From positions 1 to 39,330 of the forward strand of contig JACAES010000128.1 of NCBI GenBank assembly GCA_013388735.1: a stretch of DNA of 39,330 nt, read 5' to 3'. Of this stretch, positions 8,494 through 15,470 are shown piece by piece. Origin of the DNA: Chloroflexota bacterium (lineage in GTDB: Bacteria; Chloroflexota; Anaerolineae; Aggregatilineales; Phototrophicaceae). The notes under the pieces were generated by a model. The model saw only the letters and a program-made list of their open reading frames with translations. It did not search any database and had not been told where the DNA came from. The position numbers and the translations under genes were made by a program. Positions within the stretch are counted from its first letter, which is position 1. Every line of letters starts with the position of its first letter.

Positions 8494-8539
8494 AGCTCCA
8501 AGCTGCAATCTCCGCGTTCAAAGTGCATTCAAAGTGCTG
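8494..8539. repeat. Short imperfect tandem repeats upstream of the dehydrogenase gene
   Basis: Two heptads AGCTCCA-AGCTGCA (8494-8507) are followed by a direct repeat of TTCAAAGTGC (two copies, 11-base period, 8518-8538). Small, but similar in style to the heptameric repeats at 5904 and 32284. Confidence 0.4.
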
Positions 8540-8546
8540 AGCAACC

Positions 8547-8565
8547 GGCGCGGCGGTTCCGCGCC
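8547..8565 (-). terminator. GC hairpin after the Ig/C39 gene
   Basis: A perfect 7-bp stem GGCGCGG/CCGCGCC with a 5-base loop lies 21 bases past the stop of the gene at 8586. There is no T-tract, so its role as terminator is uncertain. Confidence 0.3.
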
Positions 8566-8585
8566 TCTAATACTGCCCGCGCAGC

Positions 8586-9902
8586 CTATCGTCGCCGGTA
8601 AAAGATGCCGGACAGCACCGAACCGCGCAGCCCGCCGCCGGGACGGCCATACTTCGCCATCAGCGAGATCGGCTCGGCGGTCAGCGTGTACGGATCCATA
8701 ATCAGGTAGTCCTCGCCGTTGCGCGCCACCACCAGCACCCAATGCTGATCGTTGTCGCTGTAGGTGGTCTGCGGCGTCAGGTCTACCAGCGCCGTGACCG
8801 GGCGGCCTGCTTGCAGAGCGGCATCAATTTTGTCCACCAGCGCCGGACTCTGTTCCACCTTGCCCTCAAATATCAGATCATCGTAGACCTGCTGGAGCGC
8901 GTCCCAGCGGGTGAAAAAGCCGTTGGTGAAGCCGCCCTGCGCGATCATGGCGTCGTTCAGGCGGGCGGGGTCGGTGTCGTGGCCGAGCGCGTTGGCCGTC
9001 ATGGCGAAACAGGTCATCAGGCAGCCCCAGCGCCCGATGGACGGCGAATGCGGCAGACGTGCCAGCGTGATACTGCTCCAACGCGGGTCGCGCTGCGACA
9101 GGTGTTTGGCGATGTACTGCCGCGCTGCCGGCGTGCTGACCGCACCGGGGACGACCGGCGTGCCGGCAGGCGCCGCGCCGGGTGCGATGCCGGGCGTGCT
9201 GATGGCGGCAGGCTGCCCCGGCACGACGATCCGCAGCCAGAGGGTCGCCCCGAACGGACTGCCCTGGTCGTCGTACAGCCGCCAGTCGGCAAAATACGTG
9301 CCGGGGGACTGCGGCGCGGTTAGTGTTATCGAAAGCTCCGCATCGCCGCCGGGCTGCACTGGCGGCAGCGGCAGGCCGGTGGCAGCGGTCATCGGCGCGC
9401 CGTTGACGAATCGCAGCGTATACCCCGCTCCCCAGGGCAGTGTGCCGCTGTTCCGCACCCGCCAGGTTTTAACGAACGATGCGCCGGGCTGCAACTGCGT
9501 GTCGTCGGGGATGGTCACGTCGGCCAGGAAGTAGCTGTCATTTTTCCCGACGCGCGCGGGCGGCGTCTGGTTTTGAATCCTTGCGTAGAGGATGTCTCCG
9601 AAGAAGCGGCCCTGCTCATCCCGGAAGCGCCAGTCGGTATAGCGCGTGCCGGGCTGTATCGGCGCGGTCAGCGCCAGGGAAATCTGCGCCTGCTGTCCCG
9701 GCGCAAGCGGCGGCAGCGGGACGCTGGTGGCCGCCGTCATAGCGTCGCCGGCCGTATGCACCAGCCGGCAGCCGGCATTCCAGGGCAGACTGCCGTTGTT
9801 TTCTACCAGCCAGGTTTTGGTGAAAGCCGTTCCGGCCACAACCGGCGTATCGTCCGGGATGGTCACGTCTGACACAAAACGCGCGTTGAGTCCTGCTGAC
9901 AT
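8586..9902 (-). CDS. Two NBR1-type Ig-like domains fused to a C39-like cysteine peptidase
   Basis: A 438-residue protein. Two tandem Ig-like domains of the next-to-BRCA1 (NBR1) central-domain type occupy about residues 1-110 and 118-226; each has F-x-KTW, a G-x-LPW turn, PLPP, an APxxPG segment and YxDWRFxDEQGxFFG or FADWRLYDDQGSPFG. A Pro/Ala-rich linker (227-260) leads to a papain-like C39-type domain (262-435) with oxyanion Gln270, Cys294 in RWGCLMTC, His387 in DNDQHWVLVV and Asp403 in YLIMDPY, the expected Q-C-H-D set. There is no signal peptide or membrane segment at the chosen ATG (9902, preceded by AAGGAG at 10 bases). Peptidase activity is inferred from the motif set; targets unknown. 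Confidence 0.82.
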   Translation of the reverse strand: MSAGLNARFVSDVTIPDDTPVVAGTAFTKTWLVENNGSLPWNAGCRLVHTAGDAMTAATSVPLPPLAPGQQAQISLALTAPIQPGTRYTDWRFRDEQGRFFGDILYARIQNQTPPARVGKNDSYFLADVTIPDDTQLQPGASFVKTWRVRNSGTLPWGAGYTLRFVNGAPMTAATGLPLPPVQPGGDAELSITLTAPQSPGTYFADWRLYDDQGSPFGATLWLRIVVPGQPAAISTPGIAPGAAPAGTPVVPGAVSTPAARQYIAKHLSQRDPRWSSITLARLPHSPSIGRWGCLMTCFAMTANALGHDTDPARLNDAMIAQGGFTNGFFTRWDALQQVYDDLIFEGKVEQSPALVDKIDAALQAGRPVTALVDLTPQTTYSDNDQHWVLVVARNGEDYLIMDPYTLTAEPISLMAKYGRPGGGLRGSVLSGIFYRRR

Positions 9903-10205
9903 GCCGTTTTCGCTCCTTCGCCTTGTTTTAAGCCTCGCCTCACTCTTCTACTGTACCACAGGCCGGGGACTGCCGCGTCTGCATATGGGCAATTGACCAG
10001 GGCAATCGCATATAAACGGTACAAGTGTTCTAAATCGGCTTTTCGACCCCCTGCGTCCCTTCGGGACACCCCGTATACGGGGGGGGATGAATGCGCGCCT
10101 GACTCGTCCCCCGCTCCGTAGATGGGGAGGGCCGGGAAGGGGTCTGAAAGGGCTATGAACCGGTTAAGATTGGATAGGCAATCGCCCTGGGCATTTGACG
10201 GAATC
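9903..10205. other. Gene-free stretch with palindromes
   Basis: No credible gene. It contains the hairpin GTCCC-TTC-GGGAC (10055-10067) and the perfect palindrome CCCCGTATACGGGG (10069-10082), followed by a remnant of the GGGGAGGG...GGGG intergenic repeat up to about 10145. A promoter for the Ig/C39 gene must lie here but no clear box pair was found. Confidence 0.55.
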
Positions 10206-10229
10206 AAAAGAGGGCGCTCACACGCCCTC
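10206..10229 (-). terminator. Rho-independent terminator of the SARP-like gene
   Basis: On the minus strand GAGGGCG-TGTGAG-CGCCCTC is followed at once by TTTT and GATTC. The 7-bp stem begins 24 bases past the stop of the regulator gene. Confidence 0.8.
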
Positions 10230-10252
10230 ATGGTTTGTGATGTTCAGCCGCT

Positions 10253-11563
10253 TCAGCGCGCGGATTCGATCAGTTGGTAAAGCTCCTGGCTTTCCCGCGA
10301 GGGGTTGATGCCCAGGCGCGCGCGCAGCGTTTCGACCAGCAGCCGGTACTGGCTGCGCGCGTCCTCGATACGATCCAGTTTCAGATAGATATTCATCAGT
10401 TCCCGATGGATGTCCTCGCGTTCCGGCGTTTCCTTTAACGAGCGCACGAAATAGCCAATCGCCTCCAGATGATCGCCGCGCCGTTTGTGCAGCCGTCCCA
10501 TGCTGATGAGCGCCTGCGCGAAAAGCTGTCTAAGCTGCTCGCGCCGGTTGGTGACCCATTCCATCTCAATCGTCTGAAGATACGAGGCTTTATAGAATTC
10601 AATCGCCTGTCTTAAAAGCTGTTCTTCCTCGCGTTCGTCAGATGTAATCATGGCGCGTTCGATGGCGGCCTGGAAGTCCATCACGTCGTAGTGGCGGATC
10701 ACTTTTTCGCTGGGGACATAAAAACCGCCGCTGTACTGGGTCAGTTCGTAGTTTCCGCCTTCAAAGACCTTCATGCTGATGCGTTCGCTGATTTTTCGTT
10801 TGGTGACATGAAAGACGTTGGTGGCTTCTTTGACCGATAGATCGGGCCAGAAGGTGGCAAAAATCTCGTCCCGTGTCACCAGCGGGTGATCCATGAAGAA
10901 GAAAAACAGATTGCGTGGGAGCGCACCATCCCAGTTGGTGATCGGCAGGCCGTTCACCAGCGCATGGCCGCGTCCCAGCGCGTATACTTCCAGGCGCGGG
11001 CGGGGGTTTTCTTCCACCGTGAACATGCCCTGATCTTTGCGATATTCTGTCCCCAGCACAATCGCGTCGCCCTGCGCGACCATATCATACCAGGGCTGGT
11101 AGGTCAGCAGGCGGGAACTGATGGCGATCTGCGTCTGGGGCGGCAGGGAATGGATGAGCGCCGGCGCGAACCGGCGCAGGTCGCCGTCAAACGGGATGCG
11201 GTCGAATTCATCAACGAATAGCACCATTTCGGCAGACGTGTGGACGGCAGCCAGGTCGGCAGCCAGCGCCTCGCCCAACGCCGCCGGGTCGCCGGACGCC
11301 AGCGCCGCGCGGAGGTTCGTGCCAAAGCCGTTGAGAACCTGATCGAATTCTTCGACCATGCCGGAAAGCCAGCCGGAAAGAGTCTCCTGACCATCTGAAA
11401 TGCGGTAATATAAAAGGCCGGTATCGTGTGCGGAAAGAAAATGGGTTAAAAATAATGTCCTGTATGTTGTCCAGGGATACAGTAATACTAATTTTTTTCC
11501 TTCAGAGCGTTCCCGAAAGGTATCTATAGATACTTTCGTGATAGTGTCCAATACCATAATCAT
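10253..11563 (-). CDS. SARP/BTAD-type transcriptional regulator with degenerate ATPase domain
   Basis: A 436-residue regulator. The N-terminal part (about 1-175) looks like the P-loop ATPase of STAND/AfsR-type regulators, but the Walker A position reads YPWTTYRTLFL, losing both glycines and the lysine, while the Walker B-like VLFVDEFD (114-121) remains. A winged-helix DNA-binding domain follows (about 190-285, including TRDEIFATFWPDLSVKEATNVFHVTKRKI), then a TPR-rich bacterial transcriptional activation domain (about 300-430). Start is ambiguous: a GTG at 11629 keeps the frame open for 22 more codons, but the best promoter's expected transcription start falls about there, so I prefer the ATG at 11563. 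It is divergent from the O-antigen-ligase-like gene, a possible target. It likely cannot bind ATP in the usual way. Confidence 0.82.
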   Translation of the reverse strand: MIMVLDTITKVSIDTFRERSEGKKLVLLYPWTTYRTLFLTHFLSAHDTGLLYYRISDGQETLSGWLSGMVEEFDQVLNGFGTNLRAALASGDPAALGEALAADLAAVHTSAEMVLFVDEFDRIPFDGDLRRFAPALIHSLPPQTQIAISSRLLTYQPWYDMVAQGDAIVLGTEYRKDQGMFTVEENPRPRLEVYALGRGHALVNGLPITNWDGALPRNLFFFFMDHPLVTRDEIFATFWPDLSVKEATNVFHVTKRKISERISMKVFEGGNYELTQYSGGFYVPSEKVIRHYDVMDFQAAIERAMITSDEREEEQLLRQAIEFYKASYLQTIEMEWVTNRREQLRQLFAQALISMGRLHKRRGDHLEAIGYFVRSLKETPEREDIHRELMNIYLKLDRIEDARSQYRLLVETLRARLGINPSRESQELYQLIESAR

Positions 11564-11606
11564 CGCTTTCGATGTAACGTGCAGATCCCGATAGGCAAGC
11601 AGAAAA

Positions 11607-11622
11607 ACACCTAAATTGGTGT
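11607..11622. promoter_or_regulatory. Inverted repeat between the divergent genes, possible operator
   Basis: ACACC-TAAATT-GGTGT lies just downstream of the regulator's promoter and inside its presumed leader. With 5-bp arms it could arise by chance; autoregulation is a guess. Confidence 0.25.
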
Positions 11623-11635
11623 AATTCACAGGAAT

Positions 11636-11664
11636 ATTCTGACATCATTGCGCTCGTTTGTCAA
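11636..11664 (-). promoter_or_regulatory. Sigma70-type promoter of the SARP-like gene
   Basis: Minus strand: a perfect TTGACA (11659-11664), 17-base spacer, then CAGAAT (11636-11641; 4 of 6 matches). The expected transcription start is close to 11629, which argues for the ATG at 11563 or else a leaderless GTG at 11629. Confidence 0.55.
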
Positions 11665-11692
11665 TATCTCAGTGATAGGTTCGTAGCATATA

Positions 11693-12955
11693 ATGCCTAA
11701 TTCACCCTACTATAAACGAATCGTCTGGCTGATATGGCGGTTAGAGCCGCTGTTGTTGGCCTGCTTGCTAATCGCTTTCTGGGTTCCCAGCCCGGCCCGT
11801 GATGCCTGGCTGTGGCTGGTATTTTTGCTGCCGCCGGTATGGGCGGCGCGCTGGATTGACCGGCGGCGGCTGTGGCCGGATACGCCGCTCCAGTGGGCGC
11901 TGGTGGTGTTCCTGGCGCTGGGCGTGGCAAACGTCTGGTTCGCGCCGCACACGCGTGGCCTGGCGATGCTGGGCCGCCCGCTGCTGGGGGTCGCGCTCTA
12001 CTTTTATATGGTGGAGCGGGTGGAGCGAACCCGCCGCCTGGACGGTGTGCTGCTGGCGACCGCTGTCCTGGCGCTGCTGCTGGGCGCTGCCGCCCTGTTA
12101 ACAACCCAATGGAACGAAAAATCCGACCAACTGGCCGTGATCGTGGATGCGCTGCCGAACTCCACCGACATCCCGCTGCTGGAAGGCGGCTTTAATGCCA
12201 ACGAGGTCGCCGGCGGCATCAGCTATCTGCTGCCGGTGCTGGCGGCGCTGGCCGCTTACCGCTGGAGGGCCGGGCGCGCGCGCGCCGGGGTGACGCTGGC
12301 TTTTGTCATTCTGTTCGCTGCGCTGTTCCTCGGCCAGAGCCGGCTGGCTATCCTGGGGACAATCGTCGCGCTGGCGGTGGTCGCCCGGCTGGTGCTGGCG
12401 CGCGGGCGCGGGCGAAATCTGGCGCTGGTCGGATTGATCGTCCTCGGCGCACTTGAGGCGCTGCTCATCCTGAACGTCTTTGACACCGGCCAGCGGACGA
12501 AGATGCGGGCGCGTGACGAAGCCAGTTTCAGCGACCGGGTGAACATCTGGCGCAGCGGCCTGGATATGCTGGCCGACTATCCGCTGACCGGAGTCGGCAT
12601 GTCGTTCTATCGGTATAACCCGGTTCGGCGGCAGTATCCCGTCCCCAAGTACGAAAACCGCGTTTTACCCCACGCGCACAACGAAGTCATCCAGATCGGC
12701 GCCGACATGGGGCTGCCGGGTATGGCGGTCTTCCTGGCCTGGTACGGCCTGGCCGGGTATATGCTGCTGGTCGCCTACCGCCGGGGTCAGGCGGAGACGA
12801 AGGCGCTGGCAGCAGGCGTGGCGGCGGGGCTGCTGGCGCACGGCGTTTTCGGGCTGGGCGATGCCATCCCGCTCTGGGACCGGCTGGCGTTCAGCTTCTG
12901 GTGGCTGCTGGCGCTGGCGGGCGCGGCTTATGTCAAATCTAAACGGGTTGAATAG
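11693..12955 (+). CDS. O-antigen ligase/polymerase-like membrane protein (Wzy_C type)
   Basis: A 420-residue integral membrane protein with about ten to twelve predicted membrane segments. Between segments a large extracytoplasmic loop (about residues 265-345) contains SFSDRVNIWRSGLDMLADYPLTGVGMSFY and LPHAHNEVIQIGADMGLPG, the R-x-x-x-W...P-x-x-G-x-G and H-N-x-x-x-x-x-x-E/D-x-G-x-x-G pattern of the Wzy_C/WaaL family that transfers or polymerises polyprenyl-linked glycans. No ribosome binding site is visible; TATAAT at 11689-11694 overlaps the ATG, so the true transcription start or the initiation mode is unclear. No other glycan genes are nearby, so the glycan is unknown. Confidence 0.85.
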   Translation: MPNSPYYKRIVWLIWRLEPLLLACLLIAFWVPSPARDAWLWLVFLLPPVWAARWIDRRRLWPDTPLQWALVVFLALGVANVWFAPHTRGLAMLGRPLLGVALYFYMVERVERTRRLDGVLLATAVLALLLGAAALLTTQWNEKSDQLAVIVDALPNSTDIPLLEGGFNANEVAGGISYLLPVLAALAAYRWRAGRARAGVTLAFVILFAALFLGQSRLAILGTIVALAVVARLVLARGRGRNLALVGLIVLGALEALLILNVFDTGQRTKMRARDEASFSDRVNIWRSGLDMLADYPLTGVGMSFYRYNPVRRQYPVPKYENRVLPHAHNEVIQIGADMGLPGMAVFLAWYGLAGYMLLVAYRRGQAETKALAAGVAAGLLAHGVFGLGDAIPLWDRLAFSFWWLLALAGAAYVKSKRVE

Positions 12956-12964
12956 ACCATGCTC

Positions 12965-12973
12965 TGTTATAAT
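12965..12973 (+). promoter_or_regulatory. Extended -10 promoter for the first histidine kinase
   Basis: TGT-TATAAT, a perfect -10 with TGn extension, lies 33 bases before the ATG at 13006. A second TATAAT is at 12984-12989, which would give a very short leader. No strong -35 was found for either. Confidence 0.45.
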
Positions 12974-13005
12974 GAGGTGGCGATATAATCGTTCACCATA
13001 CCAGC

Positions 13006-15369
13006 ATGAGCCAATCCACATCTGGCGTGACTCCCCCCATAAAAACATCGTGCGCTGCCCGTGCCTGGCTGGTGCCGGTCGTCGGCAGCCTGCCTGCCGG
13101 CATAGTGCTGGCTTTTCTGTTGTTCGCGCCGCCTTCGGCGTTCGAGTCGGCGCAGCCGCTGGGCGTGGCGCTGGCCGCCCTCAGCCTGGCCGCCGCCATC
13201 ATTTTAGGTCTGTGTTACCGGCAGACCCGGCGTAACGCGCTTGCGGCAGCGCCACCTGCCGCCGCGCCGGTCGGCGAATCTGAACCCAGCCGGAAGGAAA
13301 TGGCCTGGCGGCTGGAACAGCTTGCCCTGATCGAACGCATCGTCCAGCAGATTTCCAGCTCGCAGGATTTTAACGAGATCATCGGCATGGTGCTGGAAAC
13401 CGCCATCCACACCACCGGCGCGGATATGGCGGCGCTGGCGCTGGTGACGGAAACGGATGATCTGTGGGTGATGGCTTCTGAAGAGGTGGATGGCCGGAAT
13501 GTGCGGTCGCACCGCGCCCTGGGACAAAACACGGGATTAATCGGGCGGGTGATTCAAACCGGCGAGATAGTATTGATAGCGGACAACAGTCAGATAGATT
13601 ATTATCTGCCGTCGCCAAACCGTGCCTACGGTTCGTCGCTGGTGGTGCCGCTCATCAAGGACGGCCAGACCATCGGCGCGCTGGATGTAGAGAGCAAACT
13701 GATGAACTTCTTTGATGAAGAACAGGCCGTCTTTCTAAAAAGCCTGGGCGCGCACGCCCTGATTAGCATCCACAACGCGCACCTGCTGGAAGAATTGCAG
13801 TACCAGATTGATACACTGACCACCCTGCGCGAGCTGTCGCTGCGGCTGTCCAGCACGCCGGATACCCCGTCGGTGGCTTCGGCAGTGGTGGAAGCGGTGC
13901 TGGAGATGCTGCGCGGCCATTACGCCATCCTGTTCCATTATGACCAAACGACCTGCAAACTCTCCCCGCTGACCAGCCGGGAACTGGCCGCCCCGGACAA
14001 GGTGAACGATGTGGTGGACAGGCTGCGTCAGGCCGCCTATCAGACCGTCGAAACCGGCGTGGTACAGGCGGTCGAAGACCTGGCCGGGACGGACGACCAG
14101 GTATGGAGTCTGATGGCTGCGCCGGTCAAACGCCAGGGGCAGGTGCGCGAGGTGCTGTGCGTGGTCGCGGTCGGGCGGCGCGCCTTCCACGACCGCGAAC
14201 GCAGCGCCCTCTCGCTGCTGGCGATTCAGGCGGCGGGACACCTGGAAAATGCCACCCTGCACGAGCGCATCCGGCAGGGCAACGACCGCATGTCGGCCAT
14301 CCTGGACTCGACCCGCGACGGCGTTATCCTGATAGACGACGAAGGCCGGCTGGTGGAATTTAACCCTGCCGCCGAACGGCTGCTGGGTATCCACCTGGGC
14401 GATTTTGTAGGGCAGAACTATATCAGCGTCCTTCAGCGGTTTGCTGCCGCCAGCGAACAGACCTCCGGCGGTTACACCCCGGACGAGTTGACCGCGATGG
14501 CGCAGACGCGCTGGTTTGAACTTGAGCATATCACCCGCCGCCAGTTCGAGCGCCGGACGCAGCAGAACCAAGAGCTTTACATCGAGGAAACCGGCTCGCC
14601 GGTGACAGGTAAGGATCACCACATCGCAGGCCGCCTGCTGGTGCTGCGCGACATCACCGAAGCCAAACAACTGGAAACCTACCGCGACGAAATCACCAGC
14701 ATGATCGTCCATGACCTGCGTGGGCCGCTGGGTTCCATCATCAACGGCATCCGGCTGGCGAAGGAAAATATCCCCGACATGCAAAAATACCCCGTCGCGC
14801 TCCAGACCCTCAGTGTCGCTTCTGTCAACGCCGAGCGCCTGTTGAATCTGGTCAGCAGCCTGCTGGACATCGCCAAGCTGGAAAGCCGCCGGTTGAGCCT
14901 GGATTACGCCGTGCTGTCCGTTGGCGATCTGATTCGCAGCGCACACCAGGTATTGCTGCCCTCCGTCCAGATGAGCAATATTCAGGTCGAACTGGTCATC
15001 CCGCCCGACCTGCCCCCCGTGCGCGTGGATGGCGAAAAAATCCGCCGCGTGCTGATTAACCTGATGGACAACGCCCAGCGCTACACGCCCTCCGGGGGGC
15101 TGATTCAGATTTCGGCCAGCGTGGAGGATGACCGACTGCTGGTGCGGGTGGCCGACAGCGGCCCCGGCATCCCGGAAGACGAACGCGATCAGGTGTTTGA
15201 AAAGTATCATCAGGTGCGGGGCAGCCATCCGGCGCGCGGCATCAAAGGCAGCGGCCTGGGGCTGACCTTCTGCAAGCTGGTGCTGGACGCGCACGGCCAG
15301 AATATCTGGGTCGAGCCGGACGGCCCGCTGCGCGGCGCCTGCTTCGCTTTTACCCTGCCTCTGGCTTAA
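13006..15369 (+). CDS. Membrane sensor histidine kinase with GAF and PAS domains
   Basis: A 787-residue sensor kinase. Two membrane segments (about residues 18-42 and 48-66) are followed by a GAF domain (about 100-265), a second more divergent GAF (about 275-420), a PAS domain (about 430-550), then the kinase core. The phosphoacceptor is His569 in MIVHDLRGPLGS; the ATPase domain has the N-box with Asn689 (LMDNAQRYTP), G1 (VADSGPGIPE) and G2 (GSGLGLTFCK). No receiver domain is attached. No ribosome binding site precedes the ATG. A second kinase with a closely matching core (IVHDLR, GLGLTFCK, AHGxxIWVE) follows, so the two probably arose by duplication of the core. The signal is unknown; no response regulator lies in this window. 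Confidence 0.9.
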   Translation: MSQSTSGVTPPIKTSCAARAWLVPVVGSLPAGIVLAFLLFAPPSAFESAQPLGVALAALSLAAAIILGLCYRQTRRNALAAAPPAAAPVGESEPSRKEMAWRLEQLALIERIVQQISSSQDFNEIIGMVLETAIHTTGADMAALALVTETDDLWVMASEEVDGRNVRSHRALGQNTGLIGRVIQTGEIVLIADNSQIDYYLPSPNRAYGSSLVVPLIKDGQTIGALDVESKLMNFFDEEQAVFLKSLGAHALISIHNAHLLEELQYQIDTLTTLRELSLRLSSTPDTPSVASAVVEAVLEMLRGHYAILFHYDQTTCKLSPLTSRELAAPDKVNDVVDRLRQAAYQTVETGVVQAVEDLAGTDDQVWSLMAAPVKRQGQVREVLCVVAVGRRAFHDRERSALSLLAIQAAGHLENATLHERIRQGNDRMSAILDSTRDGVILIDDEGRLVEFNPAAERLLGIHLGDFVGQNYISVLQRFAAASEQTSGGYTPDELTAMAQTRWFELEHITRRQFERRTQQNQELYIEETGSPVTGKDHHIAGRLLVLRDITEAKQLETYRDEITSMIVHDLRGPLGSIINGIRLAKENIPDMQKYPVALQTLSVASVNAERLLNLVSSLLDIAKLESRRLSLDYAVLSVGDLIRSAHQVLLPSVQMSNIQVELVIPPDLPPVRVDGEKIRRVLINLMDNAQRYTPSGGLIQISASVEDDRLLVRVADSGPGIPEDERDQVFEKYHQVRGSHPARGIKGSGLGLTFCKLVLDAHGQNIWVEPDGPLRGACFAFTLPLA

Positions 15370-15370
15370 A

Positions 15371-15385
15371 ATAGCCTTCGGCTAT
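15371..15385 (+). terminator. Small hairpin after the first histidine kinase
   Basis: ATAGCC-TTC-GGCTAT begins 1 base after the TAA stop. There is no T-tract beyond it (CAAATTCC), so it is a weak terminator at best; it also belongs to the TTC-centred palindromes seen elsewhere in the window. Confidence 0.35.
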
Positions 15386-15470
15386 CAAATTCCTAACCAT
15401 TCCCGGCCATGTAAGCCCGCGAAGTGGTGTACACTAGAATCCAGATGTATAGAAATTGTCAAGATAAACG

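Noticed and set aside
10060..10145. A small gene in the GGGG-rich stretch before the SARP-like gene.
   Set aside because: The stretch is a palindrome/repeat remnant with no ribosome binding site and no plausible protein.
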